This document shows, piece by piece, positions 49,836 to 57,810 of a stretch of DNA of 64,000 nucleotides (positions within the stretch are counted from its first letter, which is position 1; each line of letters opens with the position of its first letter). The notes beneath the pieces are model-generated. The model searched no databases. It was given only the letters and a program-made list of their open reading frames with translations, and was not told the origin of the DNA. This DNA is from Alteribacillus sp041949975 (GTDB lineage: Bacteria; Bacillota; Bacilli; Bacillales; Marinococcaceae). The stretch lies in assembly GCF_041949975.1 (NCBI RefSeq), contig NZ_JBHFQG010000009.1, positions 62,001-126,000 of the forward strand. Direction: 5' to 3'. A program made the translations under genes and the position numbers.

Positions 49836-51206
49836 TTACCCAACAATCAAATTCGCAATGATTAGCATAATAAACGACACGAACCAGGCTATTGTGGTTG
49901 GCACTGACCAAACAAGGAGCTGCTCTCTCACATCTTTAATACCTAGCATCCGGTTAACAACCCAGAATAAGCTGTCATTAAAGTAAGAAAAGATGAGCGC
50001 TCCAAGTGTTGCAGCCTGTGCAGCTAGAACAATATTGATATCCATATCAACAACAATTGGCGCCGAAATCGAAGCTGCTGTTATCATGGCAACCGTACCA
50101 CTGCCTTGAATCAATCGTACAATCGTTGCAATGAAAAAGGGTAACAACACCGGCGGTATCGCTGTAGCAGCTATTTGTTCTGCAATGTAGTCACCACTGC
50201 CGCTTTCACGAAGTACTTCACCAAGTGCACCACCGGCACCAGTTACGAGCAGGATGATTCCAGCTGTCTTAATACCTTCTTCCATACGTTCTATTGCTTC
50301 AGATTGCTTTACTTTACCAAACAAACCGTAAATGGCGACAATTAAACCAATTGCTACGGCAATGACTGGGTTCCCGAAGAACTGAACGTATTCAGCAAAT
50401 ACACCTTCTGCTCCCAGTGCATCTGTAATTGTATTTGCAAAGATTAGTAAAATCGGCAGCACGATCGGAAGGACAGAAATCCCAAGTCCCGGCAATCCCT
50501 TTTGTTCTTGTAATTCATAGTATTCCTCAAGTGTTGCAGCCATCTCCGGTCGTACATAATCCAATCCGTCTTCTGTCGGTATTTGATAAATCTTTTTCCC
50601 AATCCATTTCGCGTACCAGATCCCGACCACAATGATTGGAATAGCAAAGAAAAGTCCATACAAGAGCATTAATCCAATATCTGCACCAAAAATACCGGCA
50701 ACACCAAGCGGCCCGGGTGTTGGCGGCACCGCGTGGTGTGTTGCACTCAAACCAACCGCTAGTGCGACACCAAGCCCGACAGCAGATTTACCAGTTTTTG
50801 TTGAAAGCGCCTTCACTAAAGGCATTAAAATAACAAATGCCGAATCCACAAAAATAGGGATCGAAACGACATAACCGGCAAGCGCCATTGCCCATTCTTC
50901 CTTTTTGCGCCCGAGCCACTTAATAAAAGAATACGCCATCCGCTCGGCCGCACCCGAAACTTCAAGAATACGGCCCATCATCACACCAAGACCGATTACA
51001 ATCCCAATCGTGCTCAACGTGTTACCAAACCCAGAGGTAATCGTATCAACAACATCAGGAGCCGGCATCCCGCCGATCAACCCCGTGACTGAAGCGGCAA
51101 TCAATAAGGCCACAAATGCATGAATTTTCGTTTTAAGGACCAATAAAATCAGTAAAAAGACACCAATAATTAAGCCAAGAATCATCTGAGTCCCTGAAGG
51201 ATCCAT
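49836..51206 (-). CDS. GntP-family gluconate/organic acid permease
   Basis: A 456-residue membrane protein with about twelve to fourteen helices. TIGIVIGLGVMMGRILEVSGAAERMA near residue 65, GLSATHHAVPPTPGPLGVAGIFGAD near 150 and ARKxxVRLIQGSGTVAMITAA-like VRLIQGSGTVAMITAASI near 365 are GntP signatures. It is an H+-coupled uptake system for aldonates. As last gene of a DeoR-kinase-PdxA2 operon it probably imports D-threonate or D-erythronate (inference from context). Ribosome binding site AAAAGGGG. Confidence 0.9.
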   Translation of the reverse strand: MDPSGTQMILGLIIGVFLLILLVLKTKIHAFVALLIAASVTGLIGGMPAPDVVDTITSGFGNTLSTIGIVIGLGVMMGRILEVSGAAERMAYSFIKWLGRKKEEWAMALAGYVVSIPIFVDSAFVILMPLVKALSTKTGKSAVGLGVALAVGLSATHHAVPPTPGPLGVAGIFGADIGLMLLYGLFFAIPIIVVGIWYAKWIGKKIYQIPTEDGLDYVRPEMAATLEEYYELQEQKGLPGLGISVLPIVLPILLIFANTITDALGAEGVFAEYVQFFGNPVIAVAIGLIVAIYGLFGKVKQSEAIERMEEGIKTAGIILLVTGAGGALGEVLRESGSGDYIAEQIAATAIPPVLLPFFIATIVRLIQGSGTVAMITAASISAPIVVDMDINIVLAAQAATLGALIFSYFNDSLFWVVNRMLGIKDVREQLLVWSVPTTIAWFVSFIMLIIANLIVG

Positions 51207-51288
51207 AGTTCAAAACCCCTTTTTATAAAGATGTATTAGAGCAGAAGGTCTTCTTTGCTACCTGCAAAGAAGACCAACCAGGTATGCT

Positions 51289-52296
51289 TCATTCTTCGCC
51301 CGTGAAGTGGGGTGCGTATTTCGCTGCGAGTTTAATGCACTCTTCCATACTGACCGCACTAGCAATCCCAGTACCAGCGATATCAAACGCTGTGCCGTGA
51401 TCTACCGATGTTCTGAGGAATGGAAGGCCGTTTGTAATCGAAATGGTTCGTTCAAAGTCGGTCATTTTTGCAGCGATGTGGCCCTGGTCGTGGTAAAGGG
51501 AGAGCACCGCATCGTATTTTCCATTTAACGCTTGGTGGAAAACGGAATCAGCTGGCACCGGTCCTTCGACTGGAATACCGTCTGCCTGCGCTCGTTCAAT
51601 GCCCGGACGAATTTGATCCACTTCCTCGCGGCCAAATAAGCCATTTTCACCACTATGCGGATTAAGCCCTGCGACCGCAAATTTACGATCTTCAATCCCA
51701 AGGCGGATCAATGCCGCGTCGCAGCGGAGTAAATAATCATGAACACGCTCGGCTGTCATTTGATCAATAGCATCTTTTAATGAAAGGTGGCGGGTCAGGA
51801 AGAAGATGCGCATGGAACGTACTTCAAACATCGTGAGTGGATCTTCCACGCCCGTCATGGCTGCCAGCATTTCTGTATGTCCAATATGCGGAACATCCGC
51901 TGCCTTAAGCGATTCTTTATTAATCGGTGTCGTTGCAATCACGTCTGTGCTTCCATCCTGAGCATACTCCACAGCTTTTTGAATGTATTCATAGGCTGCC
52001 TGCCCGCACTGCGCTTGAACTTCTCCATATTTGAGCTCGTTTGTGTCGACATTCTTTAAATCAATAACGTCAACTGTTCCAAACTTAAACAATGCTTCAC
52101 TTGGAGAAGAAATAGGGTTAAACGTGAGCGAGGTATCCGTTACCTCGGCAGCTTTTTCTAAAATGTCCATTTGACCAATAACAAATGGTTTCCCAGATTC
52201 AAAGACTTCCTGATTGGCAAGAGATTTCACAGTGATTTCTGGTCCAATTCCAGCTGGGTCTCCCATTGGAATGGCAATAATTGCTTTTTTCGTCAT
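51289..52296 (-). CDS. pdxA2: PdxA2-type 4-phospho-D-threonate/erythronate dehydrogenase
   Basis: A 335-residue member of the PdxA family. IPMGDPAGIGPEITVKSL near the N-terminus, ATTPINKESLKAADVPHIGHTEML near residue 120, AGLNPHSGENGLFGREE near 210 and LYHDQGHIAAKMTDFE near 270 hold the metal-binding His and the NAD site. In operons with a four-carbon acid sugar kinase, PdxA2 oxidises the 4-phosphate, which decarboxylates to dihydroxyacetone phosphate. AGGAGG ribosome binding site 18 bases after the kinase stop. A biosynthetic PdxA is excluded by the context rather than by sequence. Confidence 0.9.
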   Translation of the reverse strand: MTKKAIIAIPMGDPAGIGPEITVKSLANQEVFESGKPFVIGQMDILEKAAEVTDTSLTFNPISSPSEALFKFGTVDVIDLKNVDTNELKYGEVQAQCGQAAYEYIQKAVEYAQDGSTDVIATTPINKESLKAADVPHIGHTEMLAAMTGVEDPLTMFEVRSMRIFFLTRHLSLKDAIDQMTAERVHDYLLRCDAALIRLGIEDRKFAVAGLNPHSGENGLFGREEVDQIRPGIERAQADGIPVEGPVPADSVFHQALNGKYDAVLSLYHDQGHIAAKMTDFERTISITNGLPFLRTSVDHGTAFDIAGTGIASAVSMEECIKLAAKYAPHFTGEE

Positions 52297-52314
52297 AATA
52301 AATTCCTCCTAAAG

Positions 52315-53598
52315 TTATAACTTAGCACGTAAGTATTTAATTGCTTCAAGCATCGATCGTTTATCTCCGACCATGCCGCCCTTGGTTACGATTGGCATCC
52401 TGTCAAAATAGCCGCCAACAAACCTCCCGTAAGAAGCGAGCGGTATCACTTCATCTTCGAGAGCAATTCCATTGGCACGACTGAAGGCGCAGAGTGAAGC
52501 GGTAACATCCCCGCCGCTTGAGTAGCAGGCGCGAATTTTCGGATCGCCGCGCTCCAGCAGCTGACGGCTGATTTTTCCGAGCCCATCGGTCATACGCTTG
52601 GCAAGTGCGTCTTCTGTTACGCCTTCCTCGTTCGCTTTTGCTTTCAAATCAATTAACTCCATTCCTTGCCGATATGTTGTGATAACGAGCACCTCTCTCA
52701 AAATGAGATTTTCGAGTGCCTCATCAGTGACACGCTGTACTTCTTCTTCCCAAGAAGAAGTATAGCTTGCTAGTTTTTCCGGACGAGCATAAACAACTGT
52801 TGGGTTAAAATCTTCAATTAACGTCTCTAGCTGTTTGCCCGTAAGTGCAGTCGCACTGCCTACTGTCGCAAGAATACGTCCGCCGGCCCGCATGTCTTCG
52901 GCACAAGCTGAAGCATAGGCAGCTGTAAAAGGTCCTGGATCAACCGTGATAATATCTTGTTCTGGCAACTCTTTCAGCGCAGAAGCTACGCGTTCCACGT
53001 CTTCATCTGTCACTGCATCACAAACGACAATCCGCGCCCCAGTTTGAAAGGCATCGCTTAAAACATTCTTCAGGTGCAAGAAAGACGCCATGATATCTTT
53101 GAGCCCAATCGAGTAAACGGAATGACTTGACTGTGTTTCGATTAATTCTGGCACACACGAAGTCTTGAGCGGTTTAACCGGATCATTGGCCACATCCGTT
53201 TTTTGAAGTGGTACATCATCAACAAGCATGTAACCGCCAATCACAACCCGGCCGGAAGCAGGAAAAGCTGGAACCACAACCGCAGTGCGGTCGGGATACA
53301 ATTCAAGAAGTTGATCAAGCTCAGGGCCGATATTGCCTCGCATAGTGCTATCAATTCGTTTCGATATAAGCTCCGCACCCCAGTTTTGCAACTCCGTTGC
53401 TGCAGTTTTCACTCGCTCAGAGGCAACCTCAGTCGGCAAATAGCGACTATCGGTATCCATAATTACTGCGTCATAAGCTTGTTCTTTTGGAAAAGGAGAG
53501 CTGTGAACGACAGTGACCGCCGGGAACCCTTTTTTTGTTAAACGAACCCCGGTCGCATTCGCTCCAGTTAAATCATCCGCGATGACTCCGATCTTCAT
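52315..53598 (-). CDS. dtnK: Four-carbon acid sugar kinase (DtnK/OtnK family)
   Basis: A 427-residue member of the DUF1537 kinases. The N-terminal domain opens IGVIADDLTGANATGVRLTKKG, with RIDSTMRGNIGPELDQLL near residue 80; the C-terminal nucleotide-binding domain has ACYSSGGDVTASLCAFSRANG and GRFVGGYFDRMPIVTKGGMVGD. Such kinases phosphorylate D-threonate or D-erythronate at O4. It starts inside the end of the DeoR gene (26-base overlap) behind AAAGGAGAG, so it is co-expressed. Threonate versus erythronate is undecided. Confidence 0.9.
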   Translation of the reverse strand: MKIGVIADDLTGANATGVRLTKKGFPAVTVVHSSPFPKEQAYDAVIMDTDSRYLPTEVASERVKTAATELQNWGAELISKRIDSTMRGNIGPELDQLLELYPDRTAVVVPAFPASGRVVIGGYMLVDDVPLQKTDVANDPVKPLKTSCVPELIETQSSHSVYSIGLKDIMASFLHLKNVLSDAFQTGARIVVCDAVTDEDVERVASALKELPEQDIITVDPGPFTAAYASACAEDMRAGGRILATVGSATALTGKQLETLIEDFNPTVVYARPEKLASYTSSWEEEVQRVTDEALENLILREVLVITTYRQGMELIDLKAKANEEGVTEDALAKRMTDGLGKISRQLLERGDPKIRACYSSGGDVTASLCAFSRANGIALEDEVIPLASYGRFVGGYFDRMPIVTKGGMVGDKRSMLEAIKYLRAKL

Positions 53599-54370
53599 CG
53601 ATCACACTCTCCTTTCCGGCTGAAACTCGAATGAGGTTCTGGTGAAGCGGACTTTCTGCATTATCCTGATACGCATCATCGATGAGAACCCCTGCAATCT
53701 CTCTCATTCTGCAAACCTTTGCAAAAGCTTTCTTTGGAATTTTACTTGAATCGGTTAATAACCACGTTTCTTCAGCCGCTGCCATCATCAGCTGCTTAAT
53801 CCTTGCTTTTTCAAGTGTAGGTGCAGTCACCCCTGCTTTTGGGTCAACCGCATGCGCCCCAAGGAAAAACTGATCCACATAGAGGTTTTCGAGCAGCTGT
53901 TGCGAATGCGGTCCGAACATCGCACCGACATGACGCTGCAGCTCACCACCTGTCACAATCACCTGTGCTGGACTATTCATAAGCTCAGCTGCAATGGGGA
54001 TATCGTTCGTAATGATTGTGATATCTCCGCGTTCTTTCAATTTACGAGCAAGCTCAAGTGTTGTAGTGCCTGAATCTAGCACAATAGTCGCGCATTCCCT
54101 TACAAGCTTAGCAGCTTCAGATGCAATCGCTTTCTTTTCAAGTGAGAAATAACCCTCTTTATAAGAATAAGGTGTTTCTCCGTTGAGTGTTTGCGGTGCA
54201 GCCGCACCGCCGTGTGTTCGTATTAATTTTCCCTCTTGTTCTAGCTGACTAAGGTCCCGCCGAATTGTCATCGTGGAAACCCCTAATTCCTGTGTTAACT
54301 GATCAACTTCGATACGCTGCCTTTGTTTTAATAATTCTGTAATATGTTCCCTTCGATCATCTGCATTCAT
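53573..54370 (-). CDS. DeoR-family transcriptional repressor
   Basis: A 265-residue regulator. The N-terminal DeoR HTH is RREHITELLKQRQRIEVDQL, then LGVSTMTIRRDLSQLEQEGKLIRTHGGA. The C-terminal sugar-phosphate sensor domain has TIVLDSGTTTLELARKL near residue 95 and WLLTDSSKIPKKAFAKV near 200. It is expected to repress this operon and release DNA upon binding a phosphorylated intermediate. First gene of the four-gene operon, with the promoter and candidate operators just upstream. Confidence 0.9.
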   Translation of the reverse strand: MNADDRREHITELLKQRQRIEVDQLTQELGVSTMTIRRDLSQLEQEGKLIRTHGGAAAPQTLNGETPYSYKEGYFSLEKKAIASEAAKLVRECATIVLDSGTTTLELARKLKERGDITIITNDIPIAAELMNSPAQVIVTGGELQRHVGAMFGPHSQQLLENLYVDQFFLGAHAVDPKAGVTAPTLEKARIKQLMMAAAEETWLLTDSSKIPKKAFAKVCRMREIAGVLIDDAYQDNAESPLHQNLIRVSAGKESVIDEDRSHRG

Positions 54371-54413
54371 GTTATCGCCTCTTAATTGTTTGTTACGAAC
54401 AATTCATGGTGCA

Positions 54414-54443
54414 ATTATGTACTATAATGTTCGTTTTAGTCAA
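54414..54443 (-). promoter_or_regulatory. Promoter and operator region of the DeoR operon
   Basis: On the minus strand TTGACT, 18 bases, CATAAT. Around it are ATTGTT/AACAAT inverted arms (54385-54404) and repeated GTTCGT or CGAAC units, which resemble DeoR-type operator parts. Placement next to the repressor gene suggests autoregulation. Confidence 0.5.
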
Positions 54444-54607
54444 TGATTTTTAATTAATTTGTTAAAAAAGAACATAAAAACGAAGGTGAAGCGATATTCA
54501 TTAACACCTCTCCACCTAGGCAAACCTTATGTTCTTTCATAGAAATTATTTTTTTATGCAGAGATCCTTACATACAAAAAAGTTTCTGTTCAGGATGATG
54601 ATTTAAG

Positions 54608-55024
54608 CTATTTATTGTAATCCCATAGAACTTTCCATTCGTCATTTTCTTTAGACACATACACATCCTGAGATATATCAAAATGACCGTATTTTCCTTT
54701 AAAGGTTTGGATCACATTTACCTTATACACGTCATTTAATTCACTCGTATCTTTGTCCATCTGCCAGTTTTCCATTTCTTCTGTCTCTCCCACTGTATAG
54801 GCAAATGTTGTGACATCAAAGTGATTCATAAACACATGCGCCCGATCTTGGATGTAGTGCCCTTTGGAGAACTTATCTTTCATATCCGTGTGAAATAACT
54901 CCCAGGATTGCGCAAAATCCCCTTGCTGCTCATACTCATAAAACAATTCCACCGTTTTCTTCGCCTCTTCCCCCGGGGATCGTGAGAAGGTAAAAAAGAG
55001 AACAATGATCAAGACCAATACCAT
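54608..55024 (-). CDS. Membrane-anchored NTF2-like protein, copy C
   Basis: A 138-residue frame: one N-terminal hydrophobic helix (VLVLIIVLFFTF), then an outside domain VELFYEYEQQGDFAQSWELF, KFSKGHYIQDRAHVFMNHFD, GHFDISQDVYVSKENDEWKV and end WDYNK. The paralogue at 39627-40075 begins 17 codons earlier with GTG. Here the matching GTG (55071-55073) is in a different frame because of one extra base near 55050, so the basic N-terminus is lost and translation would have to start at ATG 55024 without a good ribosome binding site. It may therefore be a recent pseudogene. Function unknown. It lies downstream of ComK copy C. Confidence 0.6.
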   Translation of the reverse strand: MVLVLIIVLFFTFSRSPGEEAKKTVELFYEYEQQGDFAQSWELFHTDMKDKFSKGHYIQDRAHVFMNHFDVTTFAYTVGETEEMENWQMDKDTSELNDVYKVNVIQTFKGKYGHFDISQDVYVSKENDEWKVLWDYNK

Positions 55025-55209
55025 CCCTGCTATGGCAACTTTTAGTAGTACTCCCTTGTCTATGATAAAGCACGTCTCCTTTTTTGTACTATGCTTATTC
55101 CGTTTATAGCTGTTTTATTATAAGCAAAAGAGAACAGGGCTTTTTTTCAAAAAAGAGAAAGGTTACTTTTTTATCTAATATAGAAACGTTTGAGGTCTGA
55201 TAGCTAACT

Positions 55210-55698
55210 TTATACATTCTGCAGTGGTTTCGTAAATCGCAGAATACACATGGCGGTTCGCTGCAATTGTTTTTCTAATATGTAGGATGATTCCTTCATC
55301 GGAAGCTGCTGGCCGTTTTTAAAGGTGATGATGGATTGAATAGAAGGTTCCTGTGGGGATCTATGGGCTTGGATAGAATGGACATGGTGATAGAAGATCC
55401 AATTGCATTCGAGGACTCTTGGGGAATGGGTTGGGAAGGCGAAGATTTGATGGAGAGGGTTCACCGGAATCGGAACTTTCTGTTTGGAGCCCGTTTGATG
55501 GGTGACGGCCATTCTCCTTCCTTCATACGTCGAGCCACCATCTAAACACGCGGACTGAATCAGTTGAATCGATGTTTTCCGGACGAAAAGCTTTTGATGC
55601 TCTTCTAAAGCAATGACCTCATAGTCCATGTGAGCTGCCGGCAGCAGAGCCATAGTGCTCGGATTTATTTCGTAATAATCAACAACTTTTTCATACAT
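55210..55698 (-). CDS. ComK-like transcription factor, copy C
   Basis: A 162-residue ComK-like protein, about 75-80 percent identical by eye to copy A at 31779-32279. YEINPSTMALLPAAHMDYEV, SACLDGGSTYEGRRMAVTHQ, VNPLHQIFAFPTHSPRVLEC and TFKNGQQLPMKESSYILEK are the conserved parts. As in copy A the C-terminal part of classical ComK is missing. ATG 55698 has AAAGGAGAG upstream; earlier in-frame codons (from 55791) overlap the Xre gene. An Xre gene precedes it by 82 bases and the NTF2-like gene follows. Confidence 0.78.
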   Translation of the reverse strand: MYEKVVDYYEINPSTMALLPAAHMDYEVIALEEHQKLFVRKTSIQLIQSACLDGGSTYEGRRMAVTHQTGSKQKVPIPVNPLHQIFAFPTHSPRVLECNWIFYHHVHSIQAHRSPQEPSIQSIITFKNGQQLPMKESSYILEKQLQRTAMCILRFTKPLQNV

Positions 55699-55780
55699 AG
55701 CTAAAACTCTCCTTTTGTGGGGTTCATTCACACAAGTGAATGGGATAGGGGGTGTGAGGGGGAAGAGGAGAAAATAGAGG

Positions 55781-56038
55781 TTACATGTCATCTTCCTTTT
55801 TTAGAGATTCATATTCTTTTAGAATGTCACTAAATGTAACGTTCGTCAGGTTCAATGCGATAACAATTTGGAAAAGGGTATGGGCCTTGGGTATTTTTTC
55901 ACCTCGCTCAATTCTTCCTAAATTTTTGTCATTTATATGTGCGATGGATGCTAGTTTTTCTAAGGTTTTATCTTGTTCCATTCGTCTTAACCTTAAAAAC
56001 CTGCCTAAGACTTTAGCAAATAAATCATCGTTTAACAA
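55781..56038 (-). CDS. Small Xre-family helix-turn-helix regulator, paired with ComK copy C
   Basis: About 85 residues, homologous to the regulator at 32365-32622: VLGRFLRLRRMEQDKTLEKL, ASIAHINDKNLGRIERGEKI and AHTLFQIVIALN form the HTH_3 helices. A TTG at 56036-56038 matches the GTG start of the other copy; an earlier in-frame start at 56062 lacks a ribosome binding site. Tail LKEYESLKKEDDM is charged. It is followed by the ComK-like gene, repeating the A-copy pairing. Confidence 0.73.
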   Translation of the reverse strand: MLNDDLFAKVLGRFLRLRRMEQDKTLEKLASIAHINDKNLGRIERGEKIPKAHTLFQIVIALNLTNVTFSDILKEYESLKKEDDM

Positions 56039-56137
56039 CTGTCCACATCCCTTTTTCCTCAATTATTTAGGAAGAGGAAAAGAGAGAACACGCCCTTGAG
56101 GTAACAAATTGGAAGTAAATGTAAAATAAACAAGAAA

Positions 56138-56172
56138 AATTTTCCCTGAATAGGAAGGTAAGGGATTTTTTT
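56138..56172. terminator. Possible hairpin with T-run upstream of the Xre gene
   Basis: TCCCT and AGGGA around a 13-base loop with A-rich and T-rich flanks (AAAATTTTCCCT, AGGGATTTTTTT). A similar TTTCCC/GGGAAA hairpin lies at 32725-32749 before the other Xre gene. Confidence 0.4.
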
Positions 56173-56312
56173 ATGGGAAGCGGGAAAAAAAAGGAGGATT
56201 GATTACGTAAATGAAAGCATATAGTAGATGGGAAAAAGAAGGGTTTTAATGAATGAAAAAAGAAAATAAGTAGACAGAATTTTCAGATCAGAAAAGGCTG
56301 GGAGGGGCATAA

Positions 56313-56975
56313 ATGGAATATGAACTTGCGGATCAGTTGAATCAAGCGTTTGAAGTGGAAGGGTGTTTTTATAAGGTGGAGGTAAACGGATCTATTTTTG
56401 ATTGCCGGAGCCAGGTGAAGATTAATCGCAAACATAGGCCGAAAACCAAAGGTGTAGATGCCTTTTTTATCTTAACGAATCCAGGTTCATGCAAACCAGA
56501 ACAAGCTGATTATTCCTTTCCTCTCGTCAAAACCGCAAGAGAACAGACAGCCTTTGTAGCAGCGAAATCTGATCCTACCCAGCACCAAATGATGAGGCTG
56601 ATGAATGTAAAGAGCTGGAACCAGGTAGCTATCATAAATTTATCGGATATTCGCTGTAGTAACATGAAAGATTTTCAAAACAAGTTAGCAGCCGCAGCAG
56701 ATCAATCTTTTCACCACCACAGTATATTTTATAAAACCAGAGCAGAAGAACTTACCCAAGCTTTACAAACGTGTAACGGTCTGGTGATTATCGGCTGGGG
56801 GACCAATAATTGTGTAAGGCCGCTAGCACAACAAGCATTGAGCACGTTAAAACGTCAGGGAATTCAACTGAAAGGCTTGAAACACAAAATCTCTCCATTT
56901 TATTATCATCCGAATTCACAGTTAAAGAAAAGAAAAATCGATTGGTTAGAAAAGATTGGTTCATTAGTAGGTTGA
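56313..56975 (+). CDS. DUF1643-like protein
   Basis: A 220-residue protein with the layout of DUF1643: a short N-terminal beta region, DAFFILTNPGSCKPEQADYS near residue 50 (usual xFxLxNPSxA), VAIINLSDIRCSNMKDF near 108, LVIIGWGTNNCVRPLAQQAL near 155 and a closing KISPFYYHPN. The family is of unknown biochemical function and often occurs in mobile or defence contexts. It is followed by a terminator, then by a putative nuclease-like gene. Ribosome binding site GGGAGGGG. Confidence 0.65.
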   Translation: MEYELADQLNQAFEVEGCFYKVEVNGSIFDCRSQVKINRKHRPKTKGVDAFFILTNPGSCKPEQADYSFPLVKTAREQTAFVAAKSDPTQHQMMRLMNVKSWNQVAIINLSDIRCSNMKDFQNKLAAAADQSFHHHSIFYKTRAEELTQALQTCNGLVIIGWGTNNCVRPLAQQALSTLKRQGIQLKGLKHKISPFYYHPNSQLKKRKIDWLEKIGSLVG

Positions 56976-56990
56976 TAGTAGAATAAACCA

Positions 56991-57024
56991 AAAGAGGAGC
57001 AAATTTTTCCATGCTCCTCTTCTT
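56991..57024 (+). terminator. Terminator after the DUF1643-like gene
   Basis: AAGAGGAGC pairs perfectly with GCTCCTCTT over a 12-base loop, followed by CTTC. Confidence 0.7.
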
Positions 57025-57057
57025 CATTCGAGCTCGAAAATAAAATGGAGGGGAAAA

Positions 57058-57618
57058 ATGGCTTCAAAAATAACTGATGAGTTAGAAATAAAAGGAACAG
57101 GCACTTCTGTATTTGAATTTTGGCGATGGGCGTATTCTGACTTGTTAAGTAATACAAACAGAGGAATCCTCGCCGAATTTCTAGTTGGCGATGCTTTAGG
57201 CTTAACGAATGAACCTAGAATTGAGTGGGATAAAGCAGACTTTGAATATCATGGGAATTTCATAGAAGTGAAATCAGCAGCATACATACAAGCATGGAAA
57301 CAAAAGCAGCTTTCAAAAATCATTTTTAATATACCCAAAGCAAAATCCTGGGATTACCTGACCGGAGAAATGAGTGCGGATTCCAAACGCAATTCAGATT
57401 GCTATGTCTTTTGTGTTTACACGGATCAAAATAAAGCTGACTATGATATTCTTGACATTCATCGGTGGGAATTTTATGTATTATCCACTGCGTTCTTAAA
57501 TGAACATTTTCCTGAACAAAAATCTATTTCGCTCTCTACGCTTCAAAAGTCATGCAGGGCGATAAATTATAATGATTTAAAAGCAGAAATTGATTATTTG
57601 TTGGGTATTGATGGTTAA
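57058..57618 (+). CDS. Putative PD-(D/E)XK nuclease-like protein
   Basis: A 186-residue protein that I do not assign to a named family with certainty. VFEFWRWAYSDLLSNTNRGILAEFLVGDAL near residues 20-49 is a helix with a conserved Glu; KADFEYHGNFIEVKSAAYIQ near 62-81 gives the D-x(n)-E-x-K pattern of PD-(D/E)XK enzymes, followed by Gln/Lys-rich WKQKQLSKIIFNI. Proteins with this look are common as single genes near restriction or defence loci. GGAGGGG ribosome binding site. The neighbour is a DUF1643-like gene. Catalysis is inferred from the motif only. Confidence 0.6.
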   Translation: MASKITDELEIKGTGTSVFEFWRWAYSDLLSNTNRGILAEFLVGDALGLTNEPRIEWDKADFEYHGNFIEVKSAAYIQAWKQKQLSKIIFNIPKAKSWDYLTGEMSADSKRNSDCYVFCVYTDQNKADYDILDIHRWEFYVLSTAFLNEHFPEQKSISLSTLQKSCRAINYNDLKAEIDYLLGIDG

Positions 57619-57687
57619 CGTTTCAAAAAGTGTTAAACATTTAGCTAAATTATGGAGAAGAGGCTTTTTAAGATGTCACATCATTAA

Positions 57688-57773
57688 AAAAGGAGAATCG
57701 TTTGGTTTGTTAGGGGCCAAGTGGTTCTGGAAAGACAACAATGATTAAAATCTTAACATCCCAAGTTCGTTAA
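57688..57773 (+). pseudogene. ABC-transporter ATPase fragment (Walker A region)
   Basis: KKGESFGLLGA in one frame continues, after a one-base shift, as SGSGKTTMIKILTSQVR and a stop. Together this is the Walker A region of an ABC ATPase. Nothing else of the gene is present. It lies between the nuclease-like gene and the GH1 pseudogene. Confidence 0.65.
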
Positions 57774-57810
57774 ACAAGCAGAGGCATTTAAGTATAAGGA
57801 GGAATAGAAA

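Noticed and set aside
49762..49986. 74-codon frame on the plus strand with a GAGGG site after livF
   Set aside because: Most of it is antisense to the GntP permease gene and its terminator. Only the first codons (MEQKDRKNLP) could belong to a real gene start, probably the stump of a lost gene.
51289..52296. Biosynthetic pdxA for vitamin B6
   Set aside because: Neighbouring four-carbon acid sugar kinase, GntP permease and DeoR regulator indicate the catabolic PdxA2 type, and Bacillaceae normally make B6 with PdxST.
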